Below are positions 9,901-17,987 of a stretch of 57,995 nt of DNA, piece by piece; position 1 is the stretch's first letter; every line of letters begins with the position of its first letter. Made by a program: the position numbers and the translations under genes. Source of the DNA: UBA1731 sp964567665 (GTDB taxonomy: Bacteria > Verrucomicrobiota > Kiritimatiellia > RFP12 > UBA1067); contig CAZMNN010000012.1 in the NCBI GenBank assembly GCA_964567665.1, positions 1 through 57,995 on the forward strand, given 5' to 3'. Under the pieces are notes generated by a model. It ran no database searches. It was not told the origin of the DNA and worked only from the letters and a program-made list of their open reading frames with translations.

Positions 9901-10507
9901 GACGAACATTGGATATTTCGCGTTCCGTGATTGCCTGCGCCTGACGGACGTCGTTCTGAAAGGAAATACGCCGCGCCATGATCTTGGCGTCTATATGGGT
10001 GTTCCAGCCTTTACGACGATTTCCGGACGCATGGGGAACGCGACGGCGATTGTGTACGCCGGAATCACCAACAAGACGAACGACATCACCGTGCCGGAGA
10101 GTTGGCTTGATGAGCTTGCCATCGCACACGATAAACCCGCAGGGGCTGATTCGTATCAGGCGGCGTTCAAGGAGAGGTATGGTGAAGATCTGAATGCCGC
10201 CCTCACGAAGGCGACGGGCAAATATGACCTTAAGGGAAATCCGCTCCATGTGTGGCAGGACTATGTCGCCGGTACAGACCCGTTAGATGAAGAGGATAAG
10301 TTCACGGCGACCATTACAATGGAGGGTGGCGTGCCGATTGTCCGCTGGCATCCAGAGTTGACGCCAGCGGAGGCGGCGAAGCGCAGGTATACCGTCTATG
10401 GAGCGACGGCTCTTGACGGGAAGTGGGATGACGTCTCTGACAAAACCGATGAACAGCGACATGCTTTGGGGTATCAGTTCTTCAGTGTCACCGTCGAGTT
10501 GAGATGA
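6974..10507 (+). CDS. secreted BspA-like leucine-rich-repeat protein with chitobiase-C-like domain
   Basis: 1177 residues. The start MKMKKTLVTLVMALTGHLLMADA is a signal peptide; an ATG at 6980 is an alternative. Residues 1-600 match nothing I recognise: an acidic N-terminal domain of lower GC than the rest, then a helical stretch (about 180-480). From about 625 to 770, and again from about 855 to 1020, there are LRR_5/BspA repeats (AIGDCAFSKKDITTITLPAT; SVRLPATVTDIERDAFRGC; VTIPASVTNIGYFAF). Between them (about 775-850) is a chitobiase/beta-hexosaminidase C-terminal-type domain (ATIYFTMNGAEPTTNALVY). The end carries NPLHVWQDYVAGTDPLDEED and a terminal beta-rich module closing in FFSVTVELR. 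I recall that module as common at the C-terminus of exported proteins of this group. Role: probably a surface adhesin or glycan-binding protein; no enzyme motif is seen. Confidence 0.78.
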   Translation: MKMKKTLVTLVMALTGHLLMADALQDALNNGDAITGNGDIYSDKNGIVFPLQDYWWYDDGNYLEFAVNCVSEQIVSFDWVVEGSCSQDEEGYWYADILHEFIVDDEIIELKENDVYTSITDYNGDKNGRRVQVRVFLPPGEHMLRWTVPYGYVENAAVRCAVENFKTEAVEMQADIVDWVKLLLDVKICKPGNLAYLRDDVYGARIADNPNDYEARVIRAAIKLALLAEKNGDIQNFIRQCGWTIEDYTMKRSGMFCGLANLAPANDIVDRLSPGVLAALDDALADLNAIPENWNGAIELSPEMYEALSEPVFVDMAEITIFKAAIEVARASILLVKGYDFTMDYVAVSNSIMNAEHVWDVLAQAPDAGYIRDANALLESKAWFRKSLQHIRRADQIILWRSNPLPHFFEYDLVDADNLSRARLYLEKLIGSLDHPETIDLPYFADKFGYKGETLPMGMFRQLYLGAIFAGRITKDLVPDVQIMPTVLYMDTVEDTTLGGLFPDLGFEEFATLFPCSQHWTMALYNTYKPQSRLLKNQTLTVTDESSCDGTLEYRANLQKLNHATVQCVIDDLPVDEIRVYESLGTAESRSVAIPNGSQYSLVFTADYYAMKARQKIFEIVSIPEASPVDDGTYTQTINGVTWNFAVSDDEATVIGVSGAIGGDLSIPESLGGRTVTAIGDCAFSKKDITTITLPATIRSIGEEAFFKCTSLTAVRVTGEEPSVGDDAFYKVTASVVFVGGTPLTNISSDGKWHGMTVQYVADTANEGLRVYASLPDGYEFDGMATLSLSVDGDATIYFTMNGAEPTTNALVYVSPISVTRTTRIKYFAADNTTGDTGPIGSLLLKTVMPDSALLSNPEHSRTVNGISWSYQERADGVRLTGNNGTASGGRVSGAVVVPDAINWQPVTVVGAGLFASCDGVTSVRLPATVTDIERDAFRGCTRMESIVLPDGLQSIADGAFERCTSLTNVTIPASVTNIGYFAFRDCLRLTDVVLKGNTPRHDLGVYMGVPAFTTISGRMGNATAIVYAGITNKTNDITVPESWLDELAIAHDKPAGADSYQAAFKERYGEDLNAALTKATGKYDLKGNPLHVWQDYVAGTDPLDEEDKFTATITMEGGVPIVRWHPELTPAEAAKRRYTVYGATALDGKWDDVSDKTDEQRHALGYQFFSVTVELR

Positions 10508-10513
10508 TGGCGT

Positions 10514-11170
10514 ATGATGTCCGCATGGCGAATGCTTCTGCTATCCCTTGCCTTTTTGGGGATTGTTGGCTTGGCCATGTGGGCGGCTGTTGCGTATCAT
10601 CCGGTCGATGATAAAAAAGAAAGCAACGGCTATAAGCGCCTGTCGGGAACGATTGCCGAGGGTTTTGTCTATCGCGTCGGACGCGAAAGGCATCCTCGCG
10701 TGACATGTTCGGCGTGTCGTGTCGAAAAGCTGAAGCTGGGGATGATTTCACTTGGCGCATTCACCACTGTCGAGTTCGACGACCTCATCATAAACATTCC
10801 CGATGCCGATCATCGTGCCGTTGAATCTGATTGTTCTGAAAAGTCTATGGAAAAGTCGGATGCGGATGCGGTTGTCGATGCGCTCAGCCTAAGGTCGAGC
10901 ATGGCAGATGTGAAGGCAAAGAGGTTTGCAGGCATCAGGATTTCGAGACTTCAAATCAATAAGATGTCGGGAGATGCGCTTGTGCCGATTGTCCATGCCG
11001 GGTCGTTGAAGAACTCCGGGAAACGCATACTGCTTCACGATGCTGTCCTGCACAGGGAAGGGCAGGTACACAGATTGAAAGAGGTCGAGTTGAAAGTCAA
11101 GCCACGATTCAGATTGATCTGGCCGACCGGTTCGTGGGATCTGACTGACGTTCTTGCGCCGATCCGTTGA
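10514..11170 (+). CDS. small membrane-anchored protein of unknown function
   Basis: 218 residues, starting six bases after the stop of the LRR gene, so almost certainly co-transcribed. The N-terminus MMSAWRMLLLSLAFLGIVGLAMWAAVAY is one hydrophobic anchor (uncleaved signal). The rest is a soluble beta-rich domain with repeated amphipathic strands (LKLGMISLGAFTTVEFDDLIINI; ISRLQINKM; LKEVELKVKPRFRL). The strand pattern is like AsmA/DUF748-type periplasmic modules, but too short for me to assign. The tail WPTGSWDLTDVLAPIR ends just before the alpha-galactosidase promoter region. A role with the upstream LRR protein is possible only by position. Confidence 0.65.
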   Translation: MMSAWRMLLLSLAFLGIVGLAMWAAVAYHPVDDKKESNGYKRLSGTIAEGFVYRVGRERHPRVTCSACRVEKLKLGMISLGAFTTVEFDDLIINIPDADHRAVESDCSEKSMEKSDADAVVDALSLRSSMADVKAKRFAGIRISRLQINKMSGDALVPIVHAGSLKNSGKRILLHDAVLHREGQVHRLKEVELKVKPRFRLIWPTGSWDLTDVLAPIR

Positions 11171-11339
11171 ATGTCATGTGCGTGAGACGCCTTCTGCACA
11201 TGCATTCTCAACCGGATTTTCGTGATTGGGAAGAGTGGCGGCTGTACGCTTGGCGAACGTATTGTCGTGCCTGGCTGTCGCCGTGGGGAAGATCAATACC
11301 ACACGCCTTGATGGTGGCGGCAAATATGACGGTGCAATA

Positions 11340-11348
11340 TGGTATAAT
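11340..11348 (+). promoter_or_regulatory. extended -10 promoter of the alpha-galactosidase gene (leaderless type)
   Basis: TGGTATAAT at 11340-11348, followed by seven bases and the ATG at 11356. Transcription would start at or within a base of the start codon, and there is no Shine-Dalgarno site. No good -35 is seen, as is usual for extended -10 promoters. The 185 bases between 11171 and here hold nothing else I can support. Confidence 0.65.
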
Positions 11349-11355
11349 CGGTCGC

Positions 11356-13209
11356 ATGAAACGTATCATCATTGCAGTGGCCGCGATTGCGGCGCAGTTA
11401 GTGTGTTCAGCCGGCATGGACCAGAAGGCGAAGGTCTTCACCACGGTTGACACGGTGTTCTCCGGAAAGGCTGAAATCACCTGTGACGATCCGGCGGGAT
11501 GGAAGTTCGCCGTATCGGCCAAGGCGGATGGCGGCCGCGATGTCGTGACCGTGCGCATCACGTCCGAAAAGGAGGCGAAGCCGCCGCGCTTCGGCGTGTT
11601 CTTCCGCGTACCGGGCGCGGGCATCCAGAACGTCTGGACGAGCAGCCTCGACCAGGAGCAGCTTCAGATACATCCGCAGCTCTGGTGGGGCTGGGTGTCG
11701 AAGTACAAGTCCGCGCTCGCGTTCGATACGCCGATAGCCGTCGCGTTCAATTCACAGGGCGTGTCGCCGGCGGCGATCGCCTGCTCCGAGGCGCTCAACT
11801 ATCTTGAGTTCGGACTGTATCTCGACGACCGTACGTGCGAGATCGTCGGACGCTGCGAATTCTTCGCGCAGCCGACGTCGGCAATGCGTGAGTATGAGGT
11901 CTCCGTCCTCTTCGACCGTCGCGGCGGCGATTGGGCGGACACAGTGCGCGATTGCTCCGGATGGGTCTCTGCGCAGAACGGCTTTGTTCCGGCGGATGTG
12001 CCGGAGGCCGCATACGATCCGCTCTACTCCACATGGTACGCCTATTTGCAGGATGTCCATGCCGCCGAACTTGAGAAGGAGGCGAAACTTGCCGCATCGG
12101 TCGGCATGAAGACGATGATTCTCGACGACGGCTGGCAGAAGGAGGAGAGCAAGAGCTTTTACGGCAAGACAGGTGACTGGATGCCGGTGAAGAGCCGCTT
12201 CCCCGACATGAAGGCGCATGTCGATGCCGTCCACAAGGCCGGTCTCAAGTACATGCTTTGGCTTGCCGTGCCGCACATGGGCAACGAAGCGCAGAACTAT
12301 CCGCGCTTCAAGAAGATGCTTCTGCGCGACGGCGAATGTGCCACGCTCGATCCGCGCTTCCCCGAAGTGCGCGAGTACCTGATCTCTACGTACGAACGCG
12401 CCGTGCGTGACTGGGGATTTGACGGACTCAAACTCGACTTCATCGACTCCTTCACGCTCCCAGGCAACGATCCTGCCTTGAAGGACAACTATGCCGGACG
12501 CGACTACAGGTCGCTGCCTGCCGCCGTCGATCGTCTGATGAAGGACGTACTCGCCCGTCTCAAAAAGATCAACCCCGATGTCCTGATAGAGTTCCGTCAG
12601 CGCTACATGGGTCCGGCAATCCGCCAGTACGGCAACATGATACGTGCGGCGGACTGCCCCGCCGACCCTTGCACGAACAGGCGCAAGATATGCAATCTCC
12701 GCCTGACCTCCGGCAACACGGCCGTCCATTCCGATATGCTCGTGTGGAGCAGCAAGGAGACGCCGGAGGGTGCTGCGCTGCCGATCCTGAACGTGCTGTT
12801 CTCGACGATCCAGTATTCGATGATCCTAAGCAAGGTCGATCCTTCGCACATGGAGGTCATACGCCATTGGCTCGACTTCTCGCAGCGTCACCGCTCCGCA
12901 CTGCTGAAGGGCTCGTTCCGTCCGCACCATCCCGAAAGCGGCTATCCGTGGATCGAGGCCGAGGACGGAAGCGAACGCATCATCGCCGCCTATTCCGATG
13001 ACGTGTGCGTGAAGTCCGGCAAGCCCGACAAGACCGTGTATCTCGTCAACGCAACGGGACGCGCCGAGATGCTTGTCGATTTCGCCGCCAAGCCCGCTTC
13101 GATCGAAACGTTCGACGTGCTTGGTCGCGCCGCCGGAAAGGTGTCTGCCGCCGCTGGGCTTAACCGCATCGCGATTCCGGCGTCCGGCTACGCCAAGGTT
13201 GTGTGGTAG
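11356..13209 (+). CDS. secreted alpha-galactosidase-like glycoside hydrolase (clan GH-D, GH36/GH27 type)
   Basis: 617 residues from ATG 11356, which starts a signal peptide (MKRIIIAVAAIAAQLVCSAG). The frame is open further upstream, but that part precedes the promoter. An N-terminal beta domain (to about 215) is followed by a TIM barrel. Its STWYAY opening, the strand MKTMILDDGWQ, KYMLWLAVP, and GFDGLKLDF with the likely nucleophile D361 are clan D features. A candidate acid/base lies in RAADCPADP. A small C-terminal beta domain ends ASGYAKVVW. It would remove terminal alpha-galactose from oligosaccharides or mucin-type glycans outside the cytoplasm. The exact family (GH36 subgroup versus a related GH-D family) cannot be fixed by eye. 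A strong hairpin terminator follows at 13258. Confidence 0.82.
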   Translation: MKRIIIAVAAIAAQLVCSAGMDQKAKVFTTVDTVFSGKAEITCDDPAGWKFAVSAKADGGRDVVTVRITSEKEAKPPRFGVFFRVPGAGIQNVWTSSLDQEQLQIHPQLWWGWVSKYKSALAFDTPIAVAFNSQGVSPAAIACSEALNYLEFGLYLDDRTCEIVGRCEFFAQPTSAMREYEVSVLFDRRGGDWADTVRDCSGWVSAQNGFVPADVPEAAYDPLYSTWYAYLQDVHAAELEKEAKLAASVGMKTMILDDGWQKEESKSFYGKTGDWMPVKSRFPDMKAHVDAVHKAGLKYMLWLAVPHMGNEAQNYPRFKKMLLRDGECATLDPRFPEVREYLISTYERAVRDWGFDGLKLDFIDSFTLPGNDPALKDNYAGRDYRSLPAAVDRLMKDVLARLKKINPDVLIEFRQRYMGPAIRQYGNMIRAADCPADPCTNRRKICNLRLTSGNTAVHSDMLVWSSKETPEGAALPILNVLFSTIQYSMILSKVDPSHMEVIRHWLDFSQRHRSALLKGSFRPHHPESGYPWIEAEDGSERIIAAYSDDVCVKSGKPDKTVYLVNATGRAEMLVDFAAKPASIETFDVLGRAAGKVSAAAGLNRIAIPASGYAKVVW

Positions 13210-13257
13210 GCTTCGGCGGTCTGCCCATAAATGCATGGCAATCAGGCCAATGCGTCG

Positions 13258-13290
13258 CAGCGCTCCCTCTGTTCCGGAGGGAGCGCTGTT
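13258..13290 (+). terminator. hairpin terminator after the alpha-galactosidase gene
   Basis: CAGCGCTCCCTC (13258-13269) and GAGGGAGCGCTG (13277-13288) form a perfect 12-pair stem with a 7-base loop, followed by TT. The T-run is weak, so termination may be partial, but the position just after a gene end and before the fabD promoter fits a terminator. Confidence 0.65.
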
Positions 13291-13321
13291 GCATTGCGGC
13301 ACAACCGGCAGCCATCGGATA

Positions 13322-13330
13322 TGGTATAAT
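13322..13330 (+). promoter_or_regulatory. extended -10 promoter of the fabD operon
   Basis: TGGTATAAT at 13322-13330, 40 bases before the fabD ATG. Unlike the leaderless cases it has a leader with a proper GAGGAGG site. It sits directly after the terminator of the previous gene. Confidence 0.65.
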
Positions 13331-13370
13331 CACAGACTGTTCAAACAACATAAATTGAGGAGGTCTGGAA

Positions 13371-14294
13371 ATGGGAGATTGCTGCATATTTGCGGGTCAG
13401 GGCGCTCAGGTGCCGGGAATGGGCAAGGATTTCGCGGAGAGCGACGCCACTCTGATGGCGCTTTTCGACAAGGCGAACGGAGTCCTTGGCTTTGACCTCA
13501 AGAAGGTGTGTTTTGAAGGGCCGGCGGAGGAGCTTACAAAGTCCAACATCTGCCAGCCTGCGATATTCGTGACGAGCTACGCGGCGTATCTTGCGTTCCA
13601 GAAGCGCCGCTCTGCGCCGTTTGCCGCTGCGGCCGGTCTTTCTCTTGGCGAGTGGGGTGCGCTCTGCGCCGCAGGTGTGCTTGATTTCGATTCCACGCTC
13701 AAGGTTCTTGAGGCGCGTGGTCGGTTCATGCAGGAGGCCTGTGAGGCGACGCCGTCGGGAATGATCGCCATCGTCGGGGCAACGTCCGCTCAACTGGAAG
13801 AGCTTTGCGCCCGCACGGGATGCACTGTCGCCAACATCAACTCCGCCGCGCAGCAAGTGCTTTCCGGCTCGAAGGAGGCGATTGCCGCCGCGGCCGTCGC
13901 TGCGAAGGAGCTTGGCATAAAGCGGGCGATACCGCTTGCGACTGCCGGGGCGTTCCATTCGAAGTTCATGCAGCCGGCGCGGGAACGGCTTGCTCCGGTG
14001 CTTGACGGAATCTCCTTCAGCGCACCGAAGATGCCTGTGCTGTCGAACGTAACCGGCAAGCCGCATTCCTCCGACCCCGGCGAGATCAAGGCCACGATGC
14101 TTGAGCAGGTGACCGGCACCACCAACTGGGCGGCTGACGTCGAGGCGGCAAAGGCTCTCGGCTGCGGACGCTTCGTCGAGTTCGGTCCGGGCAAGGTGCT
14201 TTCGGGCCTCGTCAAGAAGATAGATGCGTCGCTCACCGCCGTCAACGTCTCCGACCTCGCATCGCTCGACGCGACGCTCGCCGCACTTGCGTAA
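13371..14294 (+). CDS. fabD: malonyl-CoA:ACP transacylase
   Basis: 307 residues, a normal length. It moves malonyl from CoA to acyl carrier protein for fatty acid synthesis in the cytoplasm. Visible motifs: FAGQGAQ at 7-13; the nucleophile elbow GLSLGE with Ser91; AGAFHSKFM with the catalytic His196; then NVTGKPH and the FGPGKVLSGL end. The usual GHSLGE reads GLSLGE (Leu for His), a variant I recall as common in the PVC group. The start is fixed by GAGGAGG eight bases upstream. It heads a run with ybaK-like, ung and probably mrp. Chromosomal fabD often sits with fabH/fabG/acpP; here it does not, but a separate ACP/KS/KR operon lies at 27425-30496. Confidence 0.93.
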   Translation: MGDCCIFAGQGAQVPGMGKDFAESDATLMALFDKANGVLGFDLKKVCFEGPAEELTKSNICQPAIFVTSYAAYLAFQKRRSAPFAAAAGLSLGEWGALCAAGVLDFDSTLKVLEARGRFMQEACEATPSGMIAIVGATSAQLEELCARTGCTVANINSAAQQVLSGSKEAIAAAAVAAKELGIKRAIPLATAGAFHSKFMQPARERLAPVLDGISFSAPKMPVLSNVTGKPHSSDPGEIKATMLEQVTGTTNWAADVEAAKALGCGRFVEFGPGKVLSGLVKKIDASLTAVNVSDLASLDATLAALA

Positions 14295-14314
14295 AACGGT
14301 GAACTTTACGTCCG

Positions 14315-14806
14315 ATGAAACAGGACGAAATACCGATGACGATGGCGATACGCGCCCTGAAGGCGGCAAAGGCGCGATATTCGCTTCATACGTATGTCTT
14401 CACGCCGCATGGCGGGACGATACAGGCCGCGACGCAACTCGGTGTGGATCACCATGCCGTGCTGAAGACCATCATCCTTGAGGATGAGACGAAGAAGCCG
14501 TTTGTCTGTGTGATGCACGGCGACCGCGAGATATCCGTAAAGCAGCTTGCCCGCGTACGCGGCTGCAAGACGGTGCAGACCTGCACTCCGGAGACGGCCG
14601 ACAGACACTCCGGCTACCATGTCGGCGGCACATCGCCTTTCGGTACGCGCAAGCGCATGAAGGTCTACATCGAGGAAACGGTCTTCGACTGCCCTGTCGT
14701 CTACATCAATGCCGGACATCGCGGAATCTGCGCCGAAATCGCGCCGGACGTGCTGGAGTCGGTTTTGCCGGAGACGGAACGCGTAAAGGTGGCAATCGAA
14801 CAATGA
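14315..14806 (+). CDS. ybaK: YbaK/EbsC-family aminoacyl-tRNA deacylase (Cys-tRNA(Pro)-type)
   Basis: 163 residues covering the whole YbaK/EbsC domain: AIRALKAAKARYSLHTYVF, then AATQLGVDHHAVLKTIIL, the conserved Lys in ISVKQLARVRG, and the glycine-rich GYHVGGTSPFG loop. These proteins hydrolyse mischarged Cys-tRNA(Pro) or similar aminoacyl-tRNAs in the cytoplasm. The start is less certain: ATG 14315 has no clear ribosome site, and the in-frame ATGs at 14336 and 14342 (MTMAIRAL, MAIRAL) fit the family's usual beginning better. It starts 20 bases after fabD, and its end overlaps the ung start as ATGA, implying translational coupling. Confidence 0.88.
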   Translation: MKQDEIPMTMAIRALKAAKARYSLHTYVFTPHGGTIQAATQLGVDHHAVLKTIILEDETKKPFVCVMHGDREISVKQLARVRGCKTVQTCTPETADRHSGYHVGGTSPFGTRKRMKVYIEETVFDCPVVYINAGHRGICAEIAPDVLESVLPETERVKVAIEQ

Positions 14807-15468
14807 ACGTCAAGATAGAGGAATCGTGGAGGCGGACGCTGTCCGACGAGTTCGACAGCCTGTACTTTGGACGGCTTGCCGAATTCGTGCGCAAGGCGTA
14901 TGCCGGCGGCGTCGTCTATCCTCCGGCGAAGCATATCTTCGAGGCGTTCAACCGTACGCCGTTCGACAAGGTGAAGGTCGTCATCCTCGGACAGGATCCC
15001 TACCATGAACCGAATCAGGCGCATGGGCTGTGTTTTTCCGTGAACAAGGGCGTTCAGACGCCGCCGTCTCTCGTAAACATCTACAAGGAGCTGGAGAACG
15101 AATACGGAACGCCGTTCCTGAACAGGGATGGCGACCTGTCGCACTGGGCGGATCAGGGCGTTCTGCTTCTGAACGCAACCCTCACCGTCGCGGCCGGCTG
15201 CGCCGGCTCGCATCAGGGAAAAGGCTGGGAGATGTTCACAGACGCCGTCGTCTCGAAACTCGCCGAACAGCGCGAACATCTCGTGTTCATGCTGTGGGGA
15301 AGCTACGCACGGCGCAAGGGCGCATTCGTGAACAGGCAACGGCATCTTGTGCTTGAAGCGCCGCACCCGTCCCCGCTCTCCGCCTTTCGCGGCTTCATCG
15401 GCTGCGGACACTTCAAGAAGGCCAACGAGTACCTTGCCGCCAACGGCATGGAGCCGGTCGCCTGGTGA
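14803..15468 (+). CDS. ung: uracil-DNA glycosylase, family 1
   Basis: 221 residues, normal for family 1 UDG. The water-activating motif GQDPYH is at 63-68 (Asp65). The leucine loop HPSPLSAFRGFIGCGHF is near the C-terminus. The uracil pocket LLLNATLTV and VFMLWGSYARRKG are also present. It removes uracil from DNA as the first step of base excision repair. The ATG overlaps the previous stop in an ATGA, and no separate promoter is visible, so it depends on the fabD transcript. Nothing unusual in composition. Confidence 0.96.
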   Translation: MNVKIEESWRRTLSDEFDSLYFGRLAEFVRKAYAGGVVYPPAKHIFEAFNRTPFDKVKVVILGQDPYHEPNQAHGLCFSVNKGVQTPPSLVNIYKELENEYGTPFLNRDGDLSHWADQGVLLLNATLTVAAGCAGSHQGKGWEMFTDAVVSKLAEQREHLVFMLWGSYARRKGAFVNRQRHLVLEAPHPSPLSAFRGFIGCGHFKKANEYLAANGMEPVAW

Positions 15469-15552
15469 ATCGCGGTGGCGCAACGGAAAGTGCGCGGGAT
15501 GTCGACGGATTCATGTCATGACAACAACAATTCAGAAAGGATGATGGTAGAG

Positions 15553-16377
15553 ATGTCGGAAGAGAACTGCACACATGATTGCTCAAGCTGCGGACAGAAA
15601 TGCGCTGACCGCAAGGAGGCATTCGACTTTTCGGCGAAATTGAATGCCGCCTCAAATGTGAAGAAGGTGATTGCCGTCTCAAGCGGCAAGGGCGGCGTCG
15701 GGAAGAGCTTTGTTACGGCGATGCTCGCCGTAGCAGCCTCCCGCAAGGGATTGTCGGTGGGAATCCTTGATGCCGACATCACAGGGCCGTCGATGCCGAA
15801 GTCGTTTGGGCTTTCTGGTGGGACGGTGCAGTCCGGACAGGGAATAGAGCCGCTTACGACTACAGGCGGAATCCGCGTGATGTCCCTGAATACGCTTGTT
15901 GAAGATCCGTCCGCTCCCGTCGTCTGGCGCGGCCCGGTGATCGCCGGCGCGGTAAAGCAGTTCTGGACGGATGTGCATTGGGGCGACCTTGACGTCATGT
16001 TCCTCGATATGCCGCCCGGCACCGGCGACGTTCCTTTGACGGTCTACCAAAGTCTGCCGGTGGATGGGGTCGTGATCGTCTCGTCGCCGCAGGAGCTTGT
16101 CGAGATGATCGTCGGGAAGTCCGTGAAGATGGCGCAGATGATGGAGAAGAAGGTTGTCGGTCTTGTTGAGAACATGAGCTACTTCGTATGCCCGAACTGC
16201 TCCGCAAGACACGCAGTGTTCGGAGAGAGCCATGCAGATGCCATCGCCGGCCGCTTCGGCATCCCCAACGTGCTGACGCTGCCGATCGATCCGGATTTCG
16301 CAAAGGCGATAGACGCCGGTGCGGCCGAATCGATCTCCATCCCCGGAATCGACACATTCATCGACGCGATTGCGTAA
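15553..16377 (+). CDS. mrp: Mrp/NBP35-type P-loop ATPase, iron-sulfur cluster carrier
   Basis: 274 residues from ATG 15553. The frame is open upstream, but MSEENCTHDCSSCGQKC is the typical start of this subfamily. The four N-terminal cysteines (6, 10, 13, 17) resemble the ferredoxin-like cluster of NBP35-type proteins. The deviant Walker A SSGKGGVGKS lies at 43-52. DADITGPSMPK, the Walker B-like VMFLDMPPGTGD and a C-terminal CPNC pair complete the family pattern. It binds and transfers Fe-S clusters to apoproteins in the cytoplasm using ATP. It lies 84 bases after ung; I saw no clear promoter in the gap, so read-through from the fabD operon is likely. Confidence 0.92.
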   Translation: MSEENCTHDCSSCGQKCADRKEAFDFSAKLNAASNVKKVIAVSSGKGGVGKSFVTAMLAVAASRKGLSVGILDADITGPSMPKSFGLSGGTVQSGQGIEPLTTTGGIRVMSLNTLVEDPSAPVVWRGPVIAGAVKQFWTDVHWGDLDVMFLDMPPGTGDVPLTVYQSLPVDGVVIVSSPQELVEMIVGKSVKMAQMMEKKVVGLVENMSYFVCPNCSARHAVFGESHADAIAGRFGIPNVLTLPIDPDFAKAIDAGAAESISIPGIDTFIDAIA

Positions 16378-16391
16378 GCCGGGGCGCGTTG

Positions 16392-16400
16392 TGGTATAAT
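16392..16400 (+). promoter_or_regulatory. extended -10 promoter of the Tat phosphoesterase gene
   Basis: TGGTATAAT at 16392-16400, 66 bases before the ATG at 16467. The leader carries an AAGGAG site. It lies 14 bases after the stop of mrp. Confidence 0.62.
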
Positions 16401-16466
16401 TGGCGCGTCGTCGGCGGTGTGTCGCTGATGGCGGCAGCTTAAACCGCAAAAAAGGAGTGAAGGAAC

Positions 16467-17987
16467 ATGGATGTCTCTCGCAGGTTTTTCATCGCCGGCG
16501 CAACGTCGTTCGGCGCATTTGGCGGCAGCAGGTTTTTGTTTGCGGATCCGTCGGCAATCCCGACCAGTGTGCCGCGTCTTACGTTCGGAGTGGTGAGCGA
16601 CATCCACATCGTCAAGGTTGGCGCCGGCGAGAATCCTGCGGCCTGGGACAACAACCTTACGTTCAGGCACACGCTTGAATGGTTCCGCCGCGAAGGCGTG
16701 GACGCCGTCATGGTTGTAGGCGACATGGCAGACCATGGCATGGTGGAGGAGCTGGAGGCTGTGGCGCAGGCATGGTATTCGGTCTTCCCAGGCGACAGAA
16801 CCCCTGATGGCCGCCCAGTGGAGAAGCTGTTTGCGATCGGCAACCACGACTACCACGGATTCCTCTACGGCGGACACGCCGAACGCCTCTACCCTGACGG
16901 GAGCGAGCGCATGAAGCACATTCTCAGGGCCGACATCGCCGGACACTGGAAGAGGATCTTCAACGAAGACTACTCCCGCTTCTACAGAAAGACCGTGAAG
17001 GGCTATACGTTCCTCGGTGCGCACTGGGATGACGGGAAAGGCCCGGAGACGAAGTATGGCGGATCGACGTTCGGCGTAGAACTTGGCGAGTTCCTCAAGA
17101 AGGACGGCGGCAAGCTCGATCCAAAGCTTCCGTTCTTCTACTTCCAGCATCCGCATCCCAAGGATACCTGCTATGGTTCGTGGGCGTGGGGACATGATGG
17201 AGGCCTCACCACGAAGGTGCTGTCTCCGTACGCAAACGCGATTGCGTTCTCAGGACATTCGCATTATTCGCTCACCGATGAGCGTTCCGTGTGGCAGGAC
17301 GGATTTACGTCTGTCGGCACGAGTTCCCTACGCTACACCGGAATGCCGTACAATGCCCGTCAGCCACTTGGGTACGAGAACACGACCACCGAACCGCCGG
17401 GCGGACAGAAAGAGGCTGCGGAGATGAACGCGCTCAAGGTGATGAGCGGATATTCGTCCGGCGATTGCCGCCAGGGCATGTTGTGGCGGGTGTATGACGA
17501 CTGCATCGTCGTGCAGCGCCGCGAATTCCTGAACGACGTCTTTGTCGGACCCGACTGGGTGCTTCCGCTCACGACGGCGGAATCCAAGCCGTTCGCGTTC
17601 GCCGAAAGAGCGAGGAAGACGGTTGCGCCTGAATTCCCGAAGGGCGCGAAGATTGCGCTCAAGAAGATCAAGGCCAAGACGCGAAAGACGGAAGGACACC
17701 CTTCGGTGGAGAAGGAGGCGTATCAGCTGACGTTCCCCGCTGCACTCGCGGCGAAGGGAGCGCGTCCGCATGAGTATGAAATCACAGCCATCGGCAAGGA
17801 TGGCGAATCAAAGGCGTTCTACGTCGTTGCGGAAGGCTTCAACCACGCGCTGTCGCACAGGCGGGCGACGGCCAATTCGTCCTGCACCGTCACCGTGGAC
17901 AGGCTGCCGCCGGAGACGGTGAAGTTCGAGGTGAGGCCACTCGACAGCTTCTGGAAAAAGGGAGCGCCGCTCACCGTCTCCGCATAA
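16467..17987 (+). CDS. Tat-exported calcineurin-like metallophosphoesterase
   Basis: 506 residues. The N-terminus MDVSRRFFIAGATSFGAFGG is a twin-arginine signal (SRRFFIAG at 4-11), so it should be exported folded. Calcineurin-type metal ligands follow in order: VVSDIH (Asp45, His47), VVGDMADH, AIGNHDYHG, FYFQHPHP, and FSGHSH. A beta domain fills roughly the last 120 residues. These enzymes cleave phosphomono- or diesters; the substrate here is unknown, and phosphate groups on glycans or nucleotides are possibilities. The start follows AAAAAAGGAG. Its stop abuts the stop of argH on the other strand with no base between them. A second Tat phosphoesterase of related type lies at 51498. Confidence 0.85.
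   Translation: MDVSRRFFIAGATSFGAFGGSRFLFADPSAIPTSVPRLTFGVVSDIHIVKVGAGENPAAWDNNLTFRHTLEWFRREGVDAVMVVGDMADHGMVEELEAVAQAWYSVFPGDRTPDGRPVEKLFAIGNHDYHGFLYGGHAERLYPDGSERMKHILRADIAGHWKRIFNEDYSRFYRKTVKGYTFLGAHWDDGKGPETKYGGSTFGVELGEFLKKDGGKLDPKLPFFYFQHPHPKDTCYGSWAWGHDGGLTTKVLSPYANAIAFSGHSHYSLTDERSVWQDGFTSVGTSSLRYTGMPYNARQPLGYENTTTEPPGGQKEAAEMNALKVMSGYSSGDCRQGMLWRVYDDCIVVQRREFLNDVFVGPDWVLPLTTAESKPFAFAERARKTVAPEFPKGAKIALKKIKAKTRKTEGHPSVEKEAYQLTFPAALAAKGARPHEYEITAIGKDGESKAFYVVAEGFNHALSHRRATANSSCTVTVDRLPPETVKFEVRPLDSFWKKGAPLTVSA

Noticed and set aside
11167..11355. Open frame extending the alpha-galactosidase by 63 residues upstream
   Set aside because: It includes the TGGTATAAT promoter box, would place 63 Arg/Trp-rich residues before a clear signal peptide, and lacks a ribosome binding site.
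13371..14294. FabD inactivated by the His-to-Leu change in GHSLGE
   Set aside because: The nucleophile Ser91 and catalytic His196 are intact, and GLSLGE occurs in PVC-group FabD proteins as far as I recall.
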